DNA of 6,855 bases from an uncultured bacterium (GTDB lineage: Bacteria > Actinomycetota > Aquicultoria > SKW223 > CALKMS01). Position numbers and translations under genes: made by a program. The stretch lies in contig CALKMS010000092.1 of the NCBI GenBank assembly GCA_938091145.1, positions 1-6,855 of the forward strand, given 5' to 3'. This document shows positions 1 through 5,422 of this stretch, in pieces. The notes beneath the pieces were generated by a model. That model had not been told where the DNA came from. It did not search any database and saw nothing but the letters and a program-made list of their open reading frames with translations. How positions within the stretch are numbered: position 1 is the stretch's first letter; each line of letters begins with the position of its first letter.

Positions 1-415
1 TAGTAGTAGTTTTTCCACTACCGGCCGTCCCAGTAACCAAGATCAACCCTCGAGACTCTTCCGCTAGCTTCTTAACCACTTCAGGAAGGTTCAACTCTTC
101 AATCGAAGGAACTTGAGAATAAACGCGCCTGATCGAGATGGCAAAATCACCCTTTTCTTTGAAAATATTCACTCGAAATCGCCCCAGGTTTGGAAACTCC
201 ACTGCTGTATCAACTTCCTTTTTTATACTTAACTGATTCCTCATATTCACATCGAGCAAAAATTCAACTGCCGCCTCCATTTCCTCTGAACTCAATGGAC
301 CTTCATCCGCCGGCTCTAACTTACCATATATTCTGAAAAAGGGAGTATTGCCAACTTTCAAATGTAAATCAGAAGCATCTAATGCTCTCATCTTTGCCAA
401 CAGTTTCTCAAGCAC
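1..415 (-). CDS. pilT: PilT-family type IV pilus retraction ATPase, N-terminal part, cut by the window edge
   Basis: This is the N-terminal part of a secretion/pilus ATPase; the coding region runs off the window at position 1, and family members are usually about 340-370 residues. Numbered from an upstream ATG at 430, I read ASDLHLKVG (residues 19-27), the PilT N-domain signature, then RFRVNIF (84-90), the linker IEELNLPEVVKKLA (110-123) and the Walker A loop GTAGSGKTTT (134-143). The usual PilT loop is GPTGSGKST, so the Pro and Thr differ while the Lys and Ser/Thr remain. PilT hexamers work at the inner-membrane base of the pilus and power pilus retraction and twitching. Two starts are possible: ATG at 430, or GTG at 415, which has GGAGGT seven bases upstream and which I prefer. 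It follows yjbQ by about 47 bases on the same strand. Walker B and the His box lie outside the window, so PilU or another PilT-like ATPase remains possible. Confidence 0.87.
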   Translation of the reverse strand, partial: MLEKLLAKMRALDASDLHLKVGNTPFFRIYGKLEPADEGPLSSEEMEAAVEFLLDVNMRNQLSIKKEVDTAVEFPNLGRFRVNIFKEKGDFAISIRRVYSQVPSIEELNLPEVVKKLAEESRGLILVTGTAGSGKTTT

Positions 416-422
416 TTTTCCT

Positions 423-428
423 ACCTCC
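423..428 (-). promoter_or_regulatory. Shine-Dalgarno GGAGGT deciding the pilT start
   Basis: GGAGGT is followed by seven bases and then GTG at 415-413. It is the strongest ribosome-binding match in the left part of the window. It overlaps the alternative ATG codon at 430-428, so if this site is used the protein starts five codons later than the longest frame. Confidence 0.6.
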
Positions 429-462
429 ATCCATCCACGACAAACTTAATTTTTATTATCTT

Positions 463-918
463 TTAATAACCTTCTTTGTTTAACTGCGCGGTTGGAGGGG
501 AAAATTGGGTTTCCCCATACAAGACCACTTTGAAATAACGATTTCTGGGACCATCAAGCTCGACAAAAAATATCGATTGCCAGGTTCCCAAAAAAAGCCT
601 TCTTTCATTAAAAGGAACGCAAAGGCTAGGAGAAAGTAAACCCCCTACTAAATGTGATGGCGCGTTTGAATCAACTCGGTTGTGGTGGTAATTGGCTTCC
701 CAGCGAACCATCGTCTTTAATACATCTTTAAAGTCGTCAAGCAAACCAGGCTCCGCCTCATTTATTAAAAGGCCAGCGGTGGTATGAGGAATGAAAACTA
801 AAGCTACTCCTTCGTCGAAGTTGCTTTCCTCAACAACTTTTTCAACTAAACCAGTAATGTTTATTAACTCTATGCGCTCGCGGGTTTTGAGAGGTAAATC
901 CCGACTAAAAACGCCCAT
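463..918 (-). CDS. yjbQ: YjbQ/UPF0047 family protein (secondary thiamine-phosphate synthase-like)
   Basis: A 151-residue single-domain cytosolic protein of the UPF0047/YjbQ family. The family hallmarks are present in order: HTTAGLLINE (45-54), the His-rich stretch NYHHN (76-80), NAPSHL (85-90), LGTWQSIFF (110-118) and ELDGPRNR (120-127). The conserved His residues at 45, 78 or 79, and 89 are where the family is thought to form a metal or ligand pocket. E. coli YjbQ has been reported to have weak thiamine-phosphate synthase activity, but the physiological role is unsettled, so the function is by family only. A C-terminal tail of about 15 residues makes it slightly longer than most homologues. 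The ATG follows the stop of the NlpC/P60 gene by three bases, with only a distant GGAG upstream, which suggests translation coupled to that gene. No thiamine gene is nearby; the neighbours are cell-wall and pilus genes. Confidence 0.9.
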   Translation of the reverse strand: MGVFSRDLPLKTRERIELINITGLVEKVVEESNFDEGVALVFIPHTTAGLLINEAEPGLLDDFKDVLKTMVRWEANYHHNRVDSNAPSHLVGGLLSPSLCVPFNERRLFLGTWQSIFFVELDGPRNRYFKVVLYGETQFSPPTAQLNKEGY

Positions 919-921
919 TCT

Positions 922-1992
922 TTAAATTCGGCGTGCTCCAGCGTAACCGCCATGAGAAGATAGAGGTGTTATTTTAACCACATCTCCAGAATGAGGCGCA
1001 TGAACAAAATTTCCACCGCCAATATAAATCCCTACATGGTGAACTCGGCCACGCCGGGCAAAAAAGACAAGATCACCAGGTTGAAGTTCAATTAAAGAAA
1101 CTGGTCTTCCCATGTCATAAAGAGCTCGAGAAGAATGAGGTACAAAGATGCCTAATTGGGCATAACAATAAACCACTAAACCGGAACAGTCAAAAGCATC
1201 AGGACCAGCTGCCCCCCAACGGTAAGGCTTGCCAAGCTGGGCTAAAGCAATTGAGACTAAACTTGTACGACTCTCGCCACGGTAAGAATAAGTTGTTCGA
1301 ACCAATGTCCTTGTCCGATTTAACCTAACTAAATAGCGGCGGCGCAAAGCGGCCTGTCGAGCAGCCTCGGCTGCCTCTATTTCCTTAATCTCAGCTTTAA
1401 TTGAACGGTAGAGTTTCTGGCGGCTAACCAACTGCTTTTGAATGTATGCTTTCTTTTGAGCAATTTTTTTAAGAGATTTGATCTGCTCTCTTTTGGCTCG
1501 ATTAAGAGCTAATAACTGTCTCTCATTCTTTACCTTTAAATTTCTAATTTCTTTAACCAGATTCGCGTCGCTCTTAACAATCAGTCGAGCATAACGACCC
1601 CCTTTTAAAAACTCCTCGAAAGTGTTAGCTTTAAGGATAAAGTTTAATTCAGAAAAAGGGCCCTGTTTATAAATTGCCCTGACTCTCTTGGCCCAAACTT
1701 CCTCCCTCTGAACCAACCTTCTCTTGGTGACCAGCAAAGCCTTTCTTACTCTCCCTAACGTCTGCTGAACTTTAATCAACCGATAGCGAGCGTAATTATA
1801 ATCTTCAACTGCTTCACTCAAGCGATCATCAATTGCCTCTAACTCTGATTTGACCTCTTGAAGGCGAGCTCTTCTCTCGGCTAAACGTGGACTAGAAAAA
1901 ACCGGAAAGTCAAAAACAAACAACAAAATAAAAGCCAGGCTCAAAGACCAGGCTTTTAAAAAAACATGCTTTCTCAATGAAAAATCATTCAT
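922..1992 (-). CDS. Secreted coiled-coil NlpC/P60 peptidoglycan endopeptidase (RipA/CwlO-like)
   Basis: A 356-residue exported cell-wall hydrolase. Residues 1-34 form a signal peptide (charged start, hydrophobic core at about 14-28). Residues about 36-215 are a long, highly charged coiled coil of the CwlO/PcsB/RipA kind, including the typical break YKQGPFSELNFILKANTFEEF (108-128). A basic linker (217-242) leads to the NlpC/P60 domain (243-356). The catalytic residues are visible: Cys269 in DAFDCSGLV, His319 in HHVGIYIGGG, and His331 in FVHAP as the third residue. Such enzymes cut D-gamma-Glu-diaminopimelate bonds in stem peptides during growth or daughter-cell separation, and the coiled coil usually keeps them autoinhibited until a partner such as FtsEX acts. 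No ftsEX gene is in the window. The ATG at 1992 has no Shine-Dalgarno and lies just below a promoter, so the mRNA may be leaderless. It is followed closely by yjbQ. The exact subfamily is uncertain. Confidence 0.93.
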   Translation of the reverse strand: MNDFSLRKHVFLKAWSLSLAFILLFVFDFPVFSSPRLAERRARLQEVKSELEAIDDRLSEAVEDYNYARYRLIKVQQTLGRVRKALLVTKRRLVQREEVWAKRVRAIYKQGPFSELNFILKANTFEEFLKGGRYARLIVKSDANLVKEIRNLKVKNERQLLALNRAKREQIKSLKKIAQKKAYIQKQLVSRQKLYRSIKAEIKEIEAAEAARQAALRRRYLVRLNRTRTLVRTTYSYRGESRTSLVSIALAQLGKPYRWGAAGPDAFDCSGLVVYCYAQLGIFVPHSSRALYDMGRPVSLIELQPGDLVFFARRGRVHHVGIYIGGGNFVHAPHSGDVVKITPLSSHGGYAGARRI

Positions 1993-2000
1993 CTAGCAGA

Positions 2001-2029
2001 AGTTTAACATAAAAAGTGTTCAATGGCAA
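2001..2029 (-). promoter_or_regulatory. Predicted promoter of the NlpC/P60 gene, leaderless geometry
   Basis: A -35-like TTGCCA (2029-2024) is followed by a 17-base spacer and TAAACT (2006-2001), preceded by TGT, which matches an extended -10. Only eight bases separate the -10 from the ATG at 1992, so transcription would start zero to two bases before the start codon. No Shine-Dalgarno is present. This is a prediction by eye. Confidence 0.5.
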
Positions 2030-2056
2030 ACTGGCTTTTTTATAAAAATAGGTCCT

Positions 2057-3067
2057 CTAACGCTTTTGTTTTCCGCCAAAGTACTCCTTTATTCCCTCAG
2101 TTATCGCTCCAGCCAATCTTTGTTGAGCCTCCTCGTTTTTAGAAATTAGCTCCAAAAATTCTCCCCCAAAAGTAAAAGAAAAAGAGACAGCGAGCACATT
2201 AGGAGGAAAGTCCTTAGCCGCCTTTACCTGAACTTTATTTTTAGCTAAAAGAGGGAATCTTTCCTGAAGCTTTTGAGCAATAGAACCTGCTAAGCTTTCC
2301 CCTTCCCGAGCCCTCAACCCCTCATCTGGGTGCTCCAAAAGAACCTCGACCGGAAATAGCTTTACCTTTGAAGCCAGAGTCCCAAATGATAACAATAGAT
2401 CACCTTTTTCGAATTTTTGGCTCAAAGTTTCAAGGAAATAGCAAGGAATACCCCAGGCAGTAAAAATCCTTGAAAGCCGTCCCATCAAAGAAAGAAGATA
2501 ATTTTTGTCCAAATTTTCTTTTCTCTTGCTCGAGCTCAAAAAAAGAGCTATCTTTAACCACCGAGGGAAAGGGGTAATTACTTCCCGATAAGGATAAGCT
2601 GGAACTTCATCTTTCTCACTATGTCTCCCTTTAAATTTCTCCAAAAAAGCTAGCGTCTCAGGCCCACAAATACCATCAACGATTAAGCCAGCCGACCGTT
2701 GAAATTCTTTCAACGCCTTTTCAGTTTTAGGCCCAAACACACCATCAATCGGGCCTGGGTTAAATCCAAGATTGACTAATTTAAACTGTAAATCTCGTAC
2801 ATCTCTGCCTCTAAAGTAAGGAAAATGAAGGTAAAGCAAGCGTTCGCCCAAAAAAAGACTTTCCTCAAACAATTTCTGCCAGGTCAACTCATCAACTATT
2901 CCAGTTGGGGTTAGTCCAGCCCGGGCTTGAAAATTCTTCACCGCCTCCTCCGTCAACTTACCAAAAACACCATCAGCTTTAGCTATCCCCAAGTCGTAGT
3001 TAAGCCTCATTAAGCGAGACTGAATGTCGCGAACTTCCTTCCCCCGAGCGCCAAAGCTTATCTTCAT
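2057..3067 (-). CDS. cwlM: CwlM-like protein: two PG_binding_1 domains plus a degenerate Amidase_3 domain
   Basis: 336 residues from ATG 3067; a TTG at 3103 would add 12. Numbering below is from the TTG. It has two PG_binding_1 repeats (about 17-78 and 97-155), the second with DGVFGPKTEKALKEFQ (120-135) and DGICGPETL (143-151), then an Amidase_3-like domain (about 182-343) ending in QQRLAGAITEGIKEYFG. The join between repeats, LGERLLYLHF, closely resembles mycobacterial CwlM as I remember it. There is no signal peptide, so it should be cytosolic like CwlM, which regulates MurA and lipid II export partners and is not used as an amidase. All expected zinc and catalytic positions appear lost: no DPGHGG (there is LFLSSSKRKEN, 188-198), SFG (239-241) for SIH, and PNVLAVSFSF (301-310) for PAVLVETGF. 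The C-terminal tail that carries the PknB phosphosites in mycobacteria is missing. The domain layout is firm; orthology and function are inferred. Confidence 0.83.
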   Translation of the reverse strand: MKISFGARGKEVRDIQSRLMRLNYDLGIAKADGVFGKLTEEAVKNFQARAGLTPTGIVDELTWQKLFEESLFLGERLLYLHFPYFRGRDVRDLQFKLVNLGFNPGPIDGVFGPKTEKALKEFQRSAGLIVDGICGPETLAFLEKFKGRHSEKDEVPAYPYREVITPFPRWLKIALFLSSSKRKENLDKNYLLSLMGRLSRIFTAWGIPCYFLETLSQKFEKGDLLLSFGTLASKVKLFPVEVLLEHPDEGLRAREGESLAGSIAQKLQERFPLLAKNKVQVKAAKDFPPNVLAVSFSFTFGGEFLELISKNEEAQQRLAGAITEGIKEYFGGKQKR

Positions 3068-3073
3068 AGTTAC

Positions 3074-3103
3074 AGAATAACGAAAAGGAAAGGTACTCTT
3101 CAA
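3074..3103 (-). promoter_or_regulatory. Predicted promoter of the cwlM-like gene, leaderless geometry
   Basis: TTGAAG (3103-3098) is followed by an 18-base spacer and TATTCT (3079-3074), which fits the actinobacterial -10 pattern TANNNT. The ATG at 3067 begins exactly seven bases beyond the -10, so the predicted first base of the RNA is the A of the start codon. There is no Shine-Dalgarno before that ATG. If this is right, the upstream in-frame TTG at 3103 is the -35 element and not a start codon. Confidence 0.4.
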
Positions 3104-3121
3104 GTTTCTTCATAAATTAAC

Positions 3122-3196
3122 TGGAGCGGATGACGGGAGTCGAACCCGCGATCTTCGGCTTGGGAAGCCGACGTTTTGCCACTAAACTACATCCGC
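3122..3196 (-). tRNA. tRNA-Gly (anticodon CCC)
   Basis: A complete 75-base cloverleaf read on the minus strand. The acceptor stem pairs GCGGATG with CATCCGC, the D stem GTTT with AAAC, the anticodon stem TCGGC with GCCGA, and the T stem GCGGG with CCCGT (one G-T pair) around TTCGACT. The anticodon loop is TTCCCAA, giving CCC at 3164-3162, which reads GGG glycine codons. The discriminator is T and CCA is encoded (3124-3122). The 5' half resembles bacterial glycine tRNAs (TAGTTTAGTGG). It lies between the Trk operon and the cwlM-like gene, 18 bases above the possible TTG start of the latter. Confidence 0.97.
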
Positions 3197-3207
3197 AACT
3201 ATAAATA

Positions 3208-3235
3208 AATATAGCTAAAAGCCAAAGATGGTCAA
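3208..3235 (-). promoter_or_regulatory. Predicted promoter of tRNA-Gly
   Basis: TTGACC (3235-3230, one mismatch from TTGACA) is separated by 16 bases from TATATT (3213-3208, one mismatch from TATAAT). Transcription would begin about five bases before the mature tRNA 5' end at 3196. The -35 box overlaps the stop codon of the upstream OB-fold gene, so the tRNA can be made independently of the Trk operon. Confidence 0.6.
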
Positions 3236-3717
3236 GACCTGGTAAACAAAAAGAAAGCTAACGCTACAAAAAACAAAAACAAAGCCAGTTTGACCTTTAA
3301 AAAACTCAAAGGATGGTGAATAGATCGGCTTTCGCGGATTAACCTTACTTCCATAGCATGTAAATCTAAATCGCCACCATGTTCAGCGCAAGCGCTATTA
3401 AAAACACCTTTTATCATTAATTCAGTACCTTTCACCAAATAGTTACCCCCTTTCCACCTCTCCATTTCCAAGTTTTTCGCCAGTTTTTGGGGTAAAAAAA
3501 CGCCAATTGCACTCTCCCCATCGCTAACATTTATCCAAAAAGATCCGCCCTCGCCTTTTAAAATATCCCCTACAATTTCACCTCTTACTTTTACTTCCAA
3601 CCCTTCCCATCTCACAGGTTCATTTACCAAATCGTTAATTTCAGCCCCGCATACGCTAAAGCAAGGAGCAAAAAAACAAAAAAAGAAAAAGAATAAAACT
3701 GAAGCAATTCTTTTCAT
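3232..3717 (-). CDS. Exported, membrane-anchored OB-fold-like protein coupled to trkH
   Basis: 161 residues of unknown function. Residues 1-25 are a Phe-rich signal peptide, probably cut at CGA|EIN (24|25). Residues about 36-128 look like a small all-beta OB-fold domain: WEGLEVKVRGEIVGD (37-51), FWINVSDGESAIGVF (60-74), and YLVKGTELMIKGVF (93-106). It contains a distinctive CAEHGGDLDLHA stretch (110-121). A C-terminal hydrophobic segment (about 141-158) followed by TRS would anchor it with the domain outside the cell. The ATG overlaps the trkH stop by four bases (ATGA), with GAGGG just upstream, so it should be made together with TrkH. Exported OB folds usually bind peptides, sugars, metals or haem rather than nucleic acid. 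I do not recognise a named family; the role as a Trk accessory is inferred from gene coupling only. Confidence 0.82.
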   Translation of the reverse strand: MKRIASVLFFFFFCFFAPCFSVCGAEINDLVNEPVRWEGLEVKVRGEIVGDILKGEGGSFWINVSDGESAIGVFLPQKLAKNLEMERWKGGNYLVKGTELMIKGVFNSACAEHGGDLDLHAMEVRLIRESRSIHHPLSFLKVKLALFLFFVALAFFLFTRS

Positions 3718-5228
3718 TTCCCTCTTATAATTGCATTAAATAGACCAAAGACCGAGATAATAGAGATAAACTCTAACCTGCCAGCTAACATCTGAATTAT
3801 ATAAACCACCTTCAAGATTTCAGGCATAGAAGGATTAGTAATGCCTACCGATAATCCAACATTAGCAGTAGCCGAAACAGACTCAAAAAAGGAAAATAAA
3901 AATGGGTAACCCAAAAGACTTCCAATCAACCCACCGAAAAAATAGGTCAAAAGATAAAGTAGAGTTATGAAAAAAGCAGACCATACTATCTCTTCGTTCA
4001 AAATCTGCTCCCTAAAGTGGTGAAAGCGTTCAAGAACAATAGCGCTAGATGGTAACGCCCTTTTTTTCACCTCAAGCGCCAGGCTTTTAAAAAAGATGGC
4101 AAGGCGAATCGCCTTAATCCCCCCGGCTGTTGAACAAGAGCTTCCTCCAAAAGCCATTGCTAAAATCAAACCAATTAACGCGGCTTCGCTCCATTGGGTT
4201 GCCAACTGTTTTGCGTAGATTGTCATATACCCAGTTCCAGAATGAGCTGATAAAACGTGGTAAAAACCTTTCTTGAACAAAGAAGCAAAACTTGAGAGAT
4301 AATAAGGGGGTTTCATCAAACCGTAAATTACGATAATCCAGCACAAAAGGATAGTAAAAAACAAGCTTCTTGTTTCGATGTTTTTAATTATCTCTTTCTT
4401 ATCTTTAAACCAGAGGTTGAAATGTAAAGCGAAGTTCATTGTTCCAGCTATCATCAAATACAAAGTTACTAACTCAACTAAAAAATTATGATAGTAAAGA
4501 ACACTCTGAGATTGAGGAGTAAAACCTCCAGTGTCGAAGGCTGCCATAAAAAGACAGGCGCTATGAAATATGGCCAGCAAAAAACTAATTCCAGAACCAA
4601 AAAACAAAACTAAAGCTAAAACAAAAACCCCAACTGCTAAATAAACAAAACTGGCTGCCCAGATAAACTTAGCTGTATTGACTACATTGGGAAAAATCTT
4701 CTCTTCCCGACCTTCCCCAACGTAAAGGTTGTAAAGAGTGCCCGCTGCCGGCCCAAAAACCAAAATTCCAGCCACTACTATGCCCTGACCAGCAATAAAC
4801 ATTATAAAATGACGCCAGAAATTGGTTGAGTAAGCCATGTGATCAAGATCCTGAACTAAAGTGAGACCGGTGGTGGTCAACCCACTCATTGCTTCAAAAC
4901 AAGCATCCAAATAAGACCCATAGTGACCAGACAGGTAGAGAGGTAAAGCAGACAATAACATAGCAACTACCCACAAAATCGCTACCAAACTTAGGGAGTC
5001 ACCAACTCTTAAACTTCCCTCAGACCCTAACCAGTAAAATAAGCGAGAAACAATAAAAGCAACCGAAAAACCGATGAGAAAATCGAAAAATGGATTTATT
5101 TCCTTAAAAAGAAGAGCAATAAAAGCAGGGATCAAAAAAAGAAAAGCGAAAAGGTAAAGTATCTTACCTAAATAATAAAGGATGCTTCTCAGGCAACTCT
5201 GACTGGGCCTTAAAAACATCCCGCTCAA
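3714..5228 (-). CDS. trkH: TrkH-type potassium uptake channel subunit
   Basis: A 504-residue polytopic inner-membrane protein of the TrkH/KtrB superfamily, which conducts K+ through a single-chain pore built from four MPM repeats. The four pore loops are visible: FEAMSGLTTTGLT (111-123), FDTGGFTPQS (231-240), SAHSGTGYMT (327-336) and SATANVGLS (452-460). Each carries the filter glycine (Gly121, Gly235, Gly333, Gly458), which fits K+ selectivity. The GGSSCSTAGGIKAIR segment (361-375) and MLAGRLEF (480-487), with the conserved Arg484, are also typical. Length is normal. The start is either TTG at 5228, which overlaps the stop of the preceding mini-gene as TTGA, or ATG at 5219. Neither has a strong ribosome site, so translational coupling seems likely. 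Both trkA genes lie upstream in the same operon and an OB-fold gene follows with an ATGA overlap. Confidence 0.96.
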   Translation of the reverse strand: MSGMFLRPSQSCLRSILYYLGKILYLFAFLFLIPAFIALLFKEINPFFDFLIGFSVAFIVSRLFYWLGSEGSLRVGDSLSLVAILWVVAMLLSALPLYLSGHYGSYLDACFEAMSGLTTTGLTLVQDLDHMAYSTNFWRHFIMFIAGQGIVVAGILVFGPAAGTLYNLYVGEGREEKIFPNVVNTAKFIWAASFVYLAVGVFVLALVLFFGSGISFLLAIFHSACLFMAAFDTGGFTPQSQSVLYYHNFLVELVTLYLMIAGTMNFALHFNLWFKDKKEIIKNIETRSLFFTILLCWIIVIYGLMKPPYYLSSFASLFKKGFYHVLSAHSGTGYMTIYAKQLATQWSEAALIGLILAMAFGGSSCSTAGGIKAIRLAIFFKSLALEVKKRALPSSAIVLERFHHFREQILNEEIVWSAFFITLLYLLTYFFGGLIGSLLGYPFLFSFFESVSATANVGLSVGITNPSMPEILKVVYIIQMLAGRLEFISIISVFGLFNAIIRGK

Positions 5229-5389
5229 AAAACAGCTTTAAATTGCAAAAAAAGAAAAAGCAAAAAAGCCGAAGTCAAAACAAGCCAGACAAAATAAGCA
5301 ACTTCAACCAGTAAACCCAACAAAACCTTAAGTGAAGATTTAAACCAGCCAATAAGGCACTTTCTCTCACTGTTTAAAACCTTATCCAA
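5225..5389 (-). CDS. 54-residue single-span membrane mini-protein between trkA and trkH
   Basis: A short gene starting with TTG at 5389 and ending with TGA at 5227-5225. AGGAGAG lies seven bases before the TTG, one of the best ribosome sites in the window, and the stop overlaps the TTG start of trkH by four bases (TTGA). The product starts MDKVLNSERKCLIGWFKSSL, a charged and amphipathic N-terminus, and continues with a hydrophobic stretch (about 21-49) that contains one Glu (29) near its middle and ends in QFKAVF. A membrane span of this kind joined to a K+ transporter gene recalls KdpF of the Kdp system or other small transport subunits, but I see no sequence kinship. The frame fills the gap between trkA and trkH almost completely, leaving 33 bases upstream. 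No family recognised; expression is a prediction. Confidence 0.68.
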   Translation of the reverse strand: MDKVLNSERKCLIGWFKSSLKVLLGLLVEVAYFVWLVLTSAFLLFLFLQFKAVF

Positions 5390-5396
5390 TTTCCAT

Positions 5397-5403
5397 CTCT
5401 CCT
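5397..5403 (-). promoter_or_regulatory. Shine-Dalgarno of the 54-residue membrane gene
   Basis: AGGAGAG is followed by seven bases and then TTG at 5389. An ATG at 5396 abuts the site directly but reads only four codons before TAA, so the TTG is the sensible start. The site lies in the 33-base gap after the trkA stop, where only the mini-gene and, through it, trkH could use it. Confidence 0.6.
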
Positions 5404-5422
5404 GACAATCAACTTTTTACTC

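Noticed and set aside
1993..2056. A possible terminator hairpin after the cwlM-like gene, from two TGGC copies beside a T run on the plus strand
   Set aside because: The two TGGC copies are direct, not inverted, so they cannot form a stem.
3068..3103. TTG at 3103 as the start of the cwlM-like protein
   Set aside because: It has no clear ribosome site, its extra residues do not resemble the start of the PG_binding domain, and it coincides with a -35-like box; kept only as an alternative.
4114..4344. A 76-codon open frame on the minus strand within trkH
   Set aside because: It is in another frame of the trkH gene, across its conserved pore region, and its translation lacks any recognisable motif.
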